Of a stretch of DNA of 64,000 bases, positions 40,881 through 52,590 are shown one piece after another. Source of the DNA: Sacculina carcini (taxonomy: Eukaryota; Arthropoda; Thecostraca; Sacculinidae); the NCBI GenBank assembly GCA_916048095.2, contig OU696581.1, positions 8,690,766 through 8,754,765 of the forward strand, written 5' to 3'. Position numbers and translations under genes: made by a program. The notes below the pieces were generated by a model, which was given only the letters and a program-made list of their open reading frames with translations, had not been told where the DNA came from and did no database searches. Within the stretch, counting starts at the first letter, position 1. Each line of letters opens with the position of its first letter.

Positions 40881-43469
40881 ATGGCACCGTCGGTGACCGG
40901 AGTTTCACCCAAGGAGGGTCCTCCTGGCACCAAGGTGACAATTCGCGGCGAGCGCCTGGGCTGCAGCCAGCAGGACGTCGTGTCCGTGATGCTGGGCCAA
41001 TGGGACGCCACGCTGTCAATGGACTGGCACAGTGCCAACAAGCTGGTCGTTCTGTCTGGCCCTGCGCGTGGCGCGTGCGACGTGATAGTGACGACTCGCG
41101 TCGGCGGTCGCGGCACGTGCACGGTGCAGTTCCGCGGCGTCGACCAGCTGGTGGGACATTTGAAGGAGAGTGCCGTGTGGGACGACAAGTTCGACAATGA
41201 GCGCGAGGAAATACTGCAGGAGTTGGTGTCCACGCACGGTATGGGACAGGAGGATGTGCTCGGTATTTCCATGGAAGGCTGCGATTCTCGCTTTCCCGAA
41301 GATCGCCTGGAGGAGATGTTTCCCGGGAGGTCGGGCAATATTTTCGCTGAATCATTTCAGCCGGTCTGGTTTCTGCTGGAGAATCACCAGCAGACGAGCT
41401 ATGACGACATGCGCGCCGGACTCAGCTTTCTTCGTCGCAAGGTGCATTCCGAGAAGGAAGGGCAGTTGACCTTTCTCAAGGATTACGCTGGCCTGGTTAT
41501 TGATCAGCTAGACGCCCTGTCCGACATGCGGCGTCTGTTTCTCCAGCACGCGCAACATCAAGATCCCATGCTGTCCATGGAGAAGGCGCTCGACAGCAGC
41601 AAAACAGAAGCAGACAAGCTGTTTCAAGAAGTTCTGCAACGAAAAGAGCGCGCAGATCGCACGCGCAATGCTCTGGCGGTGCTTCAGCGCTACAAGTTTC
41701 TATTTTATCTGCCTGTCAACATACAGAAGAACATGGAGCGGCGTGAATACGACAAGATTATCAGTGATTACACTAAGGTGCGACAGATGTTTGGTAACAC
41801 CGAGGTGCAAGTGTTCAAGCGTATATTGCACGTTGTCGAGGGCAAAATGACAGAGCTGAAAAGTGTTCTGCGCGAGCGACTGACTCAAGTGGCTGGCTCG
41901 TTCGACAAGCAGCGCGATATTGTTCGGCATTTGGTGAGTTTACAAGTTGACGATGACGTGGGCTGGAAGTGTGTCTTGTGTGAGCGAGATAACATAGTAG
42001 CTGCGTTGCGGGCGTGTCGTGAGCAGTATAAGAACGCGCACAACGCTTGTAATTTGGACATTGATAGTCAGGTGTCTGCTCCTGCGGTCGTGCTCTTCAT
42101 CGAAGATGTGGCTGATCGTATGACCAGCAAGTTTCCCGCTCTCATCAAACTTAACAAGTGTTATTTTTGCGGAGAACTTCACTGTTCACCTGATATGTCC
42201 AAGAAGGCGGATTCCCGCCGAATGCTGAAGGATGTGATAGGACTGTGGTTGGGCTTGGTTCGGGGGGCAATTTTACCTCACACGGCCGACTCCAGCGAGC
42301 TGACGTGGCAACATCCTCCGCGTGAGCCCTCGTGGCTGCTCGTCTGTCTGCGGGAGATCTCCAACGCAGCTTCAAGTGTTCAATGCTCGTCTATTGACAC
42401 GGAATCTCAGGACGAGTTGAGCCAGTTGGTGTTCGATCTTCGTAAACATTCTCTCATGATGTTGTTCAACACAGCCATGGAGAAAATCCGCAAGTTGTCT
42501 GATCAGGAGGCTTGGCTGCTGGAATCAAGTCTGGATGGCGGTTACGGCCAGTCCCAGTTGTTGAGCAGTTTCGTGCAGATTGTCAACGAGCTGATTCTGC
42601 AAGTGGATGAGTCGGTTTTGTCGACGATTTTGTCCAGCGAGACGCCACTCATGACCGATGAAACTGTTTGTCGCGATATTGTCGTGCTCGTGTACAATTT
42701 GATCGCCACATTCGCTCAATTGCTGGAGCGACTTGGATTCGAGGATGTTGTTTCAGACGCCGAAATTGACTCGGGAGATGAGCAGGCAGAATCGGGCACC
42801 ACAGCTCCTCTCAATATTGGCAAACGTCTACTCATAGTGCTTTCCGATTGTCACGTGCTGCGAGTTTCAAAAATCAAACAGCTGGCCGAATCATTCTCGA
42901 AACATGGCTTTCCTTCATCAGAGGTCGACAGTGGCATGTCCAAAGTGGCCACTGTCCTGTCAGATCTTGAGGAGAAATTGTTTGAGGCCTATATGGAGGA
43001 GAAGGCCGACCCGATTTTGGGCGTGATAGAAGTGAGTATGTATCAGGACAACTTGGACTGGGCTGATGTGTCGCGCCAGCCAGCCTCCGTCAGCGACTAC
43101 ATCAAGGAGGCAATCATCAACTGCGTGCTCGTTCACGCCGAGGTGTACTCTGTGTCTCCGTCGTTGGTAGCGCGAGTTCTGGTCGCCCTGGCTGAAGGTA
43201 TTATCGAGGAGCATTGTCGTCTGTTTGCTGCCGTAGCAAAGCTGTCTCCGCTGGGTATTCAGCAGGCTGTGCTCGATTTGAAGGCCTTACAAGAAGCGCT
43301 GCGATTGTTTACCTCAAACTCAGCTCGTGCCTCTCTCGCCGCCACCATGAAGTCGTTGAATTGTGCTGTGACTGATAGCAAGCTGCACGAGAAGCTGCTG
43401 AGTGAGTTCAGATCGTCCATGCGCATTTATCTGTTGTGTTTCAGCAGAAAACCCCAGCTGGAAATTTGA
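40881..43469 (+). CDS. EXOC2: EXOC2/Sec5, exocyst subunit, intronless
   Basis: 862 residues, ATG at 40881. The first ~90 residues (VTGVSPKEGPPGTKVTIRGE ... TTRVGGRGTCTV) are the IPT/TIG-type Ral-binding domain found at the Sec5 N-terminus. Further family blocks include SAVWDDKF, a coiled region ending LFQEVLQRKERADRTRNAL, YKFLFYLPVNIQKNMERREY, FGNTEVQVFKR, and near the end KADPILGVIE...DW and SDYIKEAIIN-VHAEVYSVSPSL. Together they cover the whole protein. Length is slightly below human (924) because of gaps in the middle. Sec5 tethers secretory vesicles to the plasma membrane in the octameric exocyst and is a Ral effector. The gene is one uninterrupted exon, against nearly 30 in human. No AATAAA was noticed downstream. 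Confidence 0.97.
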   Translation: MAPSVTGVSPKEGPPGTKVTIRGERLGCSQQDVVSVMLGQWDATLSMDWHSANKLVVLSGPARGACDVIVTTRVGGRGTCTVQFRGVDQLVGHLKESAVWDDKFDNEREEILQELVSTHGMGQEDVLGISMEGCDSRFPEDRLEEMFPGRSGNIFAESFQPVWFLLENHQQTSYDDMRAGLSFLRRKVHSEKEGQLTFLKDYAGLVIDQLDALSDMRRLFLQHAQHQDPMLSMEKALDSSKTEADKLFQEVLQRKERADRTRNALAVLQRYKFLFYLPVNIQKNMERREYDKIISDYTKVRQMFGNTEVQVFKRILHVVEGKMTELKSVLRERLTQVAGSFDKQRDIVRHLVSLQVDDDVGWKCVLCERDNIVAALRACREQYKNAHNACNLDIDSQVSAPAVVLFIEDVADRMTSKFPALIKLNKCYFCGELHCSPDMSKKADSRRMLKDVIGLWLGLVRGAILPHTADSSELTWQHPPREPSWLLVCLREISNAASSVQCSSIDTESQDELSQLVFDLRKHSLMMLFNTAMEKIRKLSDQEAWLLESSLDGGYGQSQLLSSFVQIVNELILQVDESVLSTILSSETPLMTDETVCRDIVVLVYNLIATFAQLLERLGFEDVVSDAEIDSGDEQAESGTTAPLNIGKRLLIVLSDCHVLRVSKIKQLAESFSKHGFPSSEVDSGMSKVATVLSDLEEKLFEAYMEEKADPILGVIEVSMYQDNLDWADVSRQPASVSDYIKEAIINCVLVHAEVYSVSPSLVARVLVALAEGIIEEHCRLFAAVAKLSPLGIQQAVLDLKALQEALRLFTSNSARASLAATMKSLNCAVTDSKLHEKLLSEFRSSMRIYLLCFSRKPQLEI

Positions 43470-43870
43470 TAACACCAGCACTGGCGTTTTTACTGTGTTG
43501 TTTCGAGCATGTGATCTGTTGAATTTCTATTGACCGCCTGTTTGTTCCAGCTTATAGAGACATTATTTATCTGGCGGTCAACGAGGTTTGTGAGGTTTTC
43601 TGGCTGCATCACAAGATGTTTATGTGGTGAAATACATGTGTCTACTTGAGTGGTGTTGTTCTTGGTGTTTCCATGTGTGAATGTCATATATGAATCTCAA
43701 TTGCGCCGGCCATGTTCACCAAATATTCTATTCCTATTCACATGCTTGTAATATTCCAAAGATGCCACTTCGCTCGAAACGTGGTGTTTTTTCTATTGCT
43801 TCTGTGAGCTATTTGTGACGCTGTGATGTGGCCGCTTGATGCGTGCTCAATGTGTCGTGAACGTCGCCAG
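43470..43870. other. EXOC2 3' flank / region that should hold MARS2 exon 1
   Basis: 400 bp with no recognised coding sequence. MARS2 exon 2 begins at 43871 in mid-motif, so the first exon (presequence plus the T-P-I-[FY]-Y-V-N strand) should lie here or is missing. I found only a weak, unconvincing candidate frame. Confidence 0.5.
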
Positions 43871-46800
43871 CGCCGCACATTGGTCACGTGTACAGCGCCG
43901 TGTTGGCGGACGCCGCATGTCGCCTGCAGCGCTTGTTATGTCCGTCTGTCTCGGCCACCACTCGTCATCTGCTTGTCAGCGGCACGGACGAACACGGGCT
44001 CAAGATCCAGCGAGCTGCTGGCACGCGCAATATGACGCCCCGCCAACTATGCGACCACGTGTCGCCACAGTTCCGCCACATGCTCGCTGCCGCCGGCGTT
44101 GACTGCGGCGTGTTCGTGCGCACCACCGAGCCTCAGCACCGAGCTGCAGTGCTACACTTCTGGGTGAGTCTGTCTGCTGGCTGCGCCGTGCACATTATCA
44201 CCAGTACATTATCACCAGTACATTATCACCAGTACATTATCACCAGTACATTATCACCAGTACATTTTAACCGGTACATTATCACCAGAACATTATCACC
44301 AGTACATTATCACCAGTACATTATCACCAGAACATTGTCACCAGTACATTATCACCAGTACATTATCACCAGTACACTATCACCAGTACATTATCACCAG
44401 TACATTATCACCAGTACATTATCACCACAACATTATCACCACAACATTATCACCAGTGCATTATCACCAGTACATTATCACCACAACATTATCTCTAGTA
44501 CATTATCTCTAGTACATTATCTCTAGTACATTATCACCATTACATTATCACCAGAACATTATCACCAGAACATTATCACCAGTACATTATCACCAGTGCA
44601 TTATCACCAGTACATTATCACCAGAACATTATCACCACAACATTATCACCACAACATTATCACCAGTACATTATCACCAGTACATTATCACCAGTACATT
44701 ATCACCACAACATTATCACCAGTACATTATCACCATTACATTATCACCACAACATTATCACCACAACATTATCACCAGTACATTATCACCATTACATTAT
44801 CACCACAACATTATCACCACAACATTATCACCAGTGCATTATCACCAGTACATTATCACCACAACATTATCTCTAGTACATTATCTCTAGTACATTATCA
44901 CCATTACTTTATCACCAGAACATTATCACCAGAACATTATCACCAGTACATTATCACCAGTACATTATCACCAGTACATTATCACCAGAACATTATCACT
45001 AGTACATTATCACCAGTACATTATCACCAGTATATTATCACCAGTATATTATCACCAGTACATTATCACCAGTACATTATCACCAGTACATTATCACCAC
45101 AACATTATCTCTAGTACATTATCTCTAGTACATTATCACCATTACATTATCACCAGTACATTATCACCAGTACATTATCACCAGTTCTTTATCACCAGTA
45201 CATTATCACCAGTACATTATCACAAGTACATTATCACCAGTACATTATCACCAGTACACTATCACCAGTATATTATCACCAGTACATTATCACCACAACA
45301 TTATCTCTAGTACATTATCTCTAGTACATTATCACCATTACATTATCACCAGTACATTATCTCTAGTACATTATCTCTAGTGCATTATCACCATTACATT
45401 ATCACCAGTACCTTATCACCAGTACATTATCACCATACATTATCACATTATCACCAGTACATTATCACCAGTACATTATCACCAGAACATTATCACCAGT
45501 ACATTATCACCAGTTCTTTATCACCAGTACATTATCACCAGTTCTTTATCACCAGTACATTATCACTAGTACATTATCACCAGTACATTATTATCAGTAC
45601 ATTATCACCGGTACATTATCACCAGTACATTATTACCAGAACATTATCACCAGTACATTATCACCATTACATTATCACCAGTACATTATCACCAGTACAT
45701 TTTAACCGGTACATTATCACCAGTACATTATCACCAGTACATTATCACCAGTACATTATTATCAGTACATTATCACCGGTACATTATCACCAGTATATAT
45801 CACCAGTACATTATCACCAGTATACATTATCACCAGAACATTATCACCAGTACATTATCACCATTACATTATCACCAGTACATTATCACCATACATTATC
45901 ACATTATCACCGGTACATTATCACCAGTATATATCACCAGTACATTATCACCAGTATACATTATCACCAGAACATTATCACCAGTACATTATCACCAGTA
46001 CCTTATCACCAGTACATTATCACCATACATTATCACATTATCACCAGTACATTATCACCATACATTATCACCAGAACATTATCACCAGTACATTATCACC
46101 AGTACATTATCACCAGTACATTATCACCAGTACATTATCACCAGTACATTATCACCAGAACATTATCACCAGTTTTTTTATCACCAGTACATTATCACTA
46201 GTACATTATCACCAGTACATTATTATCAGTACATTATCACCGGTACATTATCACCAGTACATTATTACCAGTACATTATCACCAGTACATTATCACCAGT
46301 ACATTGTCACCAGTACATTATCACCAGTACATTGTCACCAGTACATTATCACCTGTACATTATCACCAGTACATTATCACCAGTACATTATCACCAGTAT
46401 ATTATCACTAGTACATTATCACCACAACATTATCACCAGTACATTATCACCAGTACATTATCACCAGTACATTATCACCAGTACATTGTCACCAGTACAT
46501 TATCACCAGTACATTTTAACCGGTACATTATCACCAGAACATTATCACCAGTACATTATCACCAGTACATTATCACCAGTACATTATCACCAGTACATTA
46601 TCACCAGTACATTATCACCAGTACATTATCACTAGTACATTATCACCAGTACATTATTATCAGTACATTATCACCAGTACATTATCACCACAACATTATC
46701 ACCAGTACATTATCACCAGTACATTATCACCAGTACATTATCACCAGTACATTATCACCAGTACATTATCACCAGTACATTATCACCAGTACATTTTAAC

Positions 46801-48337
46801 CGGTACATTATCAACAGTACATTATCACTAGTACATTATCACCAGTACATTATTATCAGTACATTATCACCAGTACATTATCACCACAACATTATCTCTA
46901 GTACATTATCTCTAGTACATTATCACCATTACATTATCACCAGTACATTATCTCTAGTACATTATCTCTAGTACATTATCACCATTACATTATCACCAGT
47001 ACCTTATCACCAGTACATTATCACCAGTACATTATCACCATACATTATCACATTATCACCAGTACATTATCACCAGTACATTATCACCAGAACATTATCA
47101 CCAGTACATTGTCACCAGTACATTATCACCAGTACATTGTCACCAGTACATTATCACCTGTACATTATCACCAGTACATTATCACCAGTACATTATCACC
47201 ATTACATTATCACCAGTACATTATCTCTAGTACATTATCTCTAGTACATTATCACCATTACATTATCACCAGTACCTTATCACCAGTACATTATCACCAG
47301 TACATTATCACCATACATTATCACATTATCACCAGTACATTATCACCAGTACATTATTACCAGAACATTATCACCAGTACAATATCACCATTACATTATC
47401 ACCAGTACATTATCACCAGTACATTTTAACCGGTACATTATCACCAGTACATTATCACCAGTACATTATTATCAGTACATTATCACCGGTACATTATCAC
47501 CAGTACATTATCACCAGAACATTATCACCAGTACATTATCACCATTACATTATCACCAGTACATTATCACCAGTACATTTTAACCGGTACATTATCACCA
47601 GAACATTATCACCAGTACATTATCACCAGTACATTATCACCAGTACATTATCACCAGTACATTATCACCAGTACATTATCACCGGTACATTATCACCAGT
47701 ACATTATCACCAGAACATTATCACCAGTACATTATCACCATTACATTATCACCAGTACATTATCACCAGTACATTTTAACCGGTACATTATCACCAGAAC
47801 ATTATCACCAGTACATTATCACCAGTACATTATCACCAGTACATTATCACCAGTACATTATCACCAGTACATTATCACCAGTACATTATCACCAGTACAT
47901 TGTCACCAGTACATTATCACCAGTACATTATCACCAGTACATTATCACCAGTATATTATCACCAGTACATTATCACCAGTACATTATCACCAGTATATTA
48001 TCACCAGTACATTATCACCACAACATTATCACCAGTACATTATCACCAGTACATTATCACCAGTACATTTTAACCGGTACATTATCACCAGTACATTATC
48101 ACCAGTACACTATCACTAGTGCATTATCACTAGTACATTATTATCAGTACATTATCACCAGTACATTATCACCACAACATTATCACCAGTACATTATCAC
48201 CAGTACATTATCACCACAACATTATCACCAGTACATTATCACCAGTACATTATCACCAGTACTGCATTTTACTGCATTTCTTCGTGTGTGTATGTGCCTG
48301 TGTGTTTGTACGTGTGTGTTTGTACGTGTGTGTCTGT

Positions 48338-48388
<51 letters not shown>

Positions 48389-50887
48389 TCAGGATCGCTT
48401 GTTCTCAGCGGGTTACATAGTGAAGAGTGTTTACTCAGGCTGGTACTGCGAATCCGACGAAACATTCCTCAGCAAATCTCAGGTCACACACACACACATA
48501 CACACTAGCGGGATTATTGTCAATGTGACATGGTTGCAGAGAGTCAGTGATGGTGGCATTATGCTGGGTGTTTTGTGTGTGACAGATTGTCGAGGAGACG
48601 ACGGGTGCAGGTAATGATAAGGTGGTGGTGTCTGCCGAGTCTGGTCACGAGGCCGTGTGGACTCAGGAGGAGAACTACGTGTTTCAGCTGTCTCGCATGC
48701 AGACGGCGCTCTGTGATTGGGCTAGCAACGGTGCTCATCCCACCGCTCTTTCTCACCCGCTCTCTCACTCTGTCCTCACTCAAATACAACACACACAGGA
48801 CGGATAAATTTCATCGTTCAGACAACAAGTCGGAATATCTTGGTATGTGTGTGTGTGTGTGTGTGTGTGTATGTCAAGATGACGTGGTGAGGCCGGTCAA
48901 GTTTCTCAATCAGTTGAGATCGTGGCTGACAGAACCGCTGCCTGATTTGTCCGTGTCAAGACCAGCCTCCAGACTTACCTGGGGCATTCCCGTGCCCGGT
49001 TAGTCAACACAAACTGACACACTGACACATTGACACACATACACACACACACACACAGGAGCGGATCCAGAGTGCAATTTTGGGAGCTGAATGATTTGGG
49101 GTGGGCTGAATTTTCTTCAATGATATATACACACACATTTACAAACGCATTATGCGCGAATATGCTTTGCGATAATGCTTATATCAACAAATTCCACAAA
49201 AAGATACTTTGTCTTGACCACGCTTAGTGAACCTCTTAGTTATGAGCAGTTGATGGAAACATTTTGAGGGGCTTCAGCCCCCCTGAGCCCCCCTCTAGAT
49301 CTGCCAGTGCACACACACACACATACACACATACACATACAAGTTACGTGACTTCGATGAATATCTATTTTTCTGGTGACGGTCAATTGTTAGTTATCTC
49401 CTGGAAAAACAAGTTGTATTCAATTCGAGAAAATGATCACAACCTATAATAAGCAGGAAAAACGTCATGAAAATATTTACTGAACATTCTCCCTCCTGTA
49501 TGTAATGTATATATAATGCATATATAATATATGTAATATATATGTAATATTGTATATATAATGTATATGTATTGTATATAATGTAATGTGTATGTATAAT
49601 AATAATGTATGTGTATGTATGTAATGTATGTGTATGTAGTATAATAATGTGTATGTATTGTATGTAATGTAATGTATATATATTGTATATGTAATGTATA
49701 TAATGTATATGTAATGTATATAATGTATATGTAATGTATATAATGTACATGTAATGTATATGTAATGTATATGTAATGTATATGTAATGTATATGTAATG
49801 TATATGTAATGTATATGTAATGTATATGTAATGTATATGTAATGTATATGTAATGTATATGTAATGTATGCTTATTTGTGTGCGACGCTGGCTGGATGCA
49901 GGCGACGACACACAGGTGATATACGTGTGGCTGGACGCACTGGTCAGTTACCTGTCAGCAGTGGGGTATCCGCACCACGTGCGACGATGGCCGGCCGACT
50001 GCCACATCATTGGCAAAGATATTCTCAGGTGATGTTCGCGTGTGATGAGCCGATTTCGTACACGCTGCGTCAGTCACTTATTGTTTTATCTTTAAATGAG
50101 TATATTCTGTATGTTTGTCCTATATAACTTTATACATTGTAGGTGTTTATATATTTATGTGGGTAATCAGGTTTCACGGCGTGTACTGGCCTGCCATGTT
50201 GATGGCGGCGGGCCTAGCTCCACCCGCCAGCATTATGTGTCACAGTCACTGGACTGTGGACGGTCGCAAAATGTCCAAGTCGCTCGGCAACGTCGTGTCG
50301 GCCACTGACGCCTTGCGACTCTGCTCCGGTGACGCACTGCGATACGTACTGCTGCGCAACGGAACCCCGCACTCCGACAACAGTATGACTCACTGACTGA
50401 CTCACACGATATGACTCACTGACTGACTCAATATGACTCACTGACTGACTCAATATGACTCACTGACTGGCAATATGACTCACTATGACTCACTGACTGA
50501 CTCACTATGACTCACTGACTGACTCAATATGACTCACTGACTGACTCAATATGACTCACTGACTGACTCAATATGACTCACTGACTGACTCAATATGACT
50601 CACTGACTGACAATATGACTCACTATGACTCACTGACTGACAATATGACTCACTATGACTCACTGACTCAATATGACTCACTGACTCACAAACAGTTCGA
50701 AGCCGAGTCAAACACTTGAATCATTTCAGGCGGATAAGTTTCATCTTGGCATTCATAATTGGCATATAACACACTCATATGATATTGTTATGTACTTTCA
50801 TAAACGTGTGCTATCAAAATGAATATCAATACAGGCTCATAGTCAACGTACTTGTTATCACAAGGAATGCTTCCACCTATCCCTCGT

Positions 50888-50926
<39 letters not shown>

Positions 50927-51794
50927 CGCCCTAGAGACCCTCTAGGTGTAGGGCGCTATATAAATATCTACCTAATGTAATGTAATGTAATGTGTGCGTG
51001 TGTGTGTGTATGTGTGTGTGTATGTGTGTGTGTGTGTGTGTGTGAGTCAGATTTTAGCGAGAGTACTGCGGTGGCGCTGTTGAACGCCGAGCTGGCAGAT
51101 ACACTGGGCAATTTGCTGGCTCGATGCTGCTCCTCGTCAGTGAACCCCCGCCAGTGCGTGCCCTCGCTCGTGCACTGTGATGTGACACAGCACTGCGGCC
51201 CGCTGGCCGTCGACCTCGTGACCTGGGTCAGGTCGCTGCCCGACTCAGTGCTGCAGCATTACCGGCAGTTCAATTTCTACCTGGGTCTGGAGGCGATTCA
51301 GCGCGTGCTCCACATGGCCAACAAGGTGTGTCTGGCTCAATGTATCACGCCAAGGTCATTTGTTGCACTGATTTTGAGGTTATTTGAATATGAACGAGTG
51401 AAATGACCGCTGAACGTGTTGCTGTTGTGTCGCCAGTTCATTGACGATCAGAAGCCGTGGAAGTTGTGTAAGCATGTGGAGCATGAAGATCAGTTGCGAT
51501 GTTGTCTGGCCGTTGCCATGGAAACACTGCGTGTTAGCGGCATTCTCCTGCAGCCGGTCGTTCCCTCGCTGGCCACGCATTTGCTTGGTGAGTGGCGCGA
51601 CAGTGACGTCAACTATCTGTCTGTCTGTCTGCATGTGTGTATGTCCGTGTGTGTGTGTGTGTGTGTGAGCAGATAAGTTAGGGGTGGATGCCAGTGAACG
51701 CGGGTGGAATTGTGCAGTGCGTATTTCAGACAACACGACTGTCGAATGTCCCCTGGGCAACAACAGTGCGGTGATATTCAACAAGCTGCGGTGA
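43871..51794 (+). CDS. MARS2: MARS2, mitochondrial methionyl-tRNA synthetase (nine exons found, first exon missing)
   Basis: Exons: 43871-44163, 48393-48482, 48586-48730, 48879-48998, 49902-50028, 50171-50382, 51051-51325, 51437-51587, 51673-51794. All have GT-AG borders and compatible phases, giving 510 residues plus an unseen N-terminus (human 593). Class I synthetase signatures: PHIGH at the first codons (split by the preceding intron, with xCG as the residue before), [16 protein letters not shown]-type [25 protein letters not shown]...[48 protein letters not shown]. The C-terminal anticodon-binding helical domain continues to KLR-TGA. It attaches methionine to mitochondrial tRNA-Met for initiation and elongation. 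Introns contain a 4-kb satellite, a MITE, an AT minisatellite, a 22-bp repeat and a LINE tail. The human gene is intronless. Confidence 0.95.
44192..48262. repeat. 14-bp satellite (ACATTATCACCAGT)n, about 290 copies, in a MARS2 intron
   Basis: Over 4 kb of a 14-bp unit with recurring variants (…TCTCTAGT, …CACCACA, …CACCATT, ATTTTAACCGGT, ATTATTATCAGT). Variants occur in repeated higher-order strings, so the array grew by duplicating blocks. No stop codon arises in several frames, giving long His/Tyr/Ile/Thr open frames that are not protein-coding. It starts 28 bp after the exon donor. Confidence 0.97.
49056..49309. mobile_element. MITE family 2, copy B, inserted in a CA microsatellite
   Basis: CAGGAGCGGATCCAGAGTGC ... 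TCTAGATCTGCCAGTG, matching the copy at 15119-15323 at both ends and in the interior (TTAGTGAACCTCTTAGTTAT, GGGGCTTCAGCCCCCC). It is embedded in CA repeat on both sides, so an 8-bp (CA)4 duplication is possible but not provable. Lies in the MARS2 intron between exons 48879-48998 and 49902-50028. Confidence 0.78.
49500..49866. repeat. AT-rich GTAATGTATAT minisatellite (11-bp unit)
   Basis: Irregular in the first half, then a regular 11-bp GTAATGTATAT array from about 49680. Ends about 35 bp before the MARS2 exon at 49902. Confidence 0.9.
50383..50692. repeat. 22-bp ATGACTCACTGACTGACTCA minisatellite starting at a MARS2 donor
   Basis: The intron's first bases, GTATGACTCACTGACTGACTC, are already the repeat, so the splice donor is the first unit's GT. 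About 14 irregular units of ~22 bp (ATGACTCACTGACTGACTCAAT) follow. Confidence 0.92.
50693..50990 (+). repeat. L2/CR1-like LINE 3' tail fragment in a MARS2 intron
   Basis: Ends with GCGCCCTAGAGACCCTCTAG and then TGTAGGGCGCTATATAAATA followed by (ATGTA)n, the stem-loop plus simple-repeat tail typical of L2/CR1 3' ends. A GT tract (50890-50923) precedes it. No coding region remains. Confidence 0.65.
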
Positions 51795-51944
51795 CAGCCG
51801 ACACAACACACACACACACACACACACACGCCGATACATCACAAAAACCTAGCCAGTGACGACGCCTGTCTGTGTATTGAATACGTGACGTCATAAGAGG
51901 CGAGTTATGATGAGCGCCAACCATCATAAACTCGCTTCATTTGC

Positions 51945-51950
51945 AATAAA
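51945..51950 (+). terminator. AATAAA polyadenylation signal of MARS2
   Basis: Canonical hexamer 150 bp after the MARS2 stop. The following 51951-52590 has no recognised feature apart from a short TA/CA tract at 51985-52016. Confidence 0.7.
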
Positions 51951-52590
51951 ACACCGACATAACATCTAACATAAAGTGCGCGCATATATATATCTATATA
52001 CACACACACATATATATTGCCTCTTGATCGTAGCTAATTGTGGCGAGGATTACTGTTCAACTGTTCGCAAGAAGCGCCGAGCGATAATTAAACACCGAGC
52101 ACCAAAGCACCGATAATTAAACTAGGAAAACTAGCTGGCACGCTAAACTAACCAGAACCCGTATCAATGGCTACCAGAACACACACAAGTAAATACTATT
52201 GTTCCAAGTCAGCCTGGCGGGTATCAATTGCACTGGCTCCAGGAACCGGGTCGCGAGAACATCAACTCAAAAATAGCAATATATAAACACATAAGCGACT
52301 TGAAGGCGGGACGAACCAGCTTGACTCGATAGTGAAGGGAAGTGCGTGCACCACACACATCTCACTAATCAGACTGGTGTGTTGCGGCTTCAATTGGCGT
52401 TCTCACTGAATATGCCAGCATAACTAGCAGATTAATACTCAACACCGCTACACGACCGTACCGGCAGAAACGTGCAATTGTAAACAACACGATACAAACA
52501 GCATGGACTTTGCTAGCACAATCACACACACACAGAGGAGCAGCGCCATACGAGTTCACATGGCCGGCTGCTAGAAGAGCCAATCTGCAA

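Noticed and set aside
43700-43735. Candidate MARS2 first exon around CAAATATTCTATTCC
   Set aside because: Partial IFY-S-Y resemblance only; no donor in the needed phase and no upstream presequence.
44192-48262. Several 100-270-codon His/Tyr/Ile/Thr frames
   Set aside because: The 14-bp satellite lacks stop codons in these phases; the region lies between two well-supported MARS2 exons.
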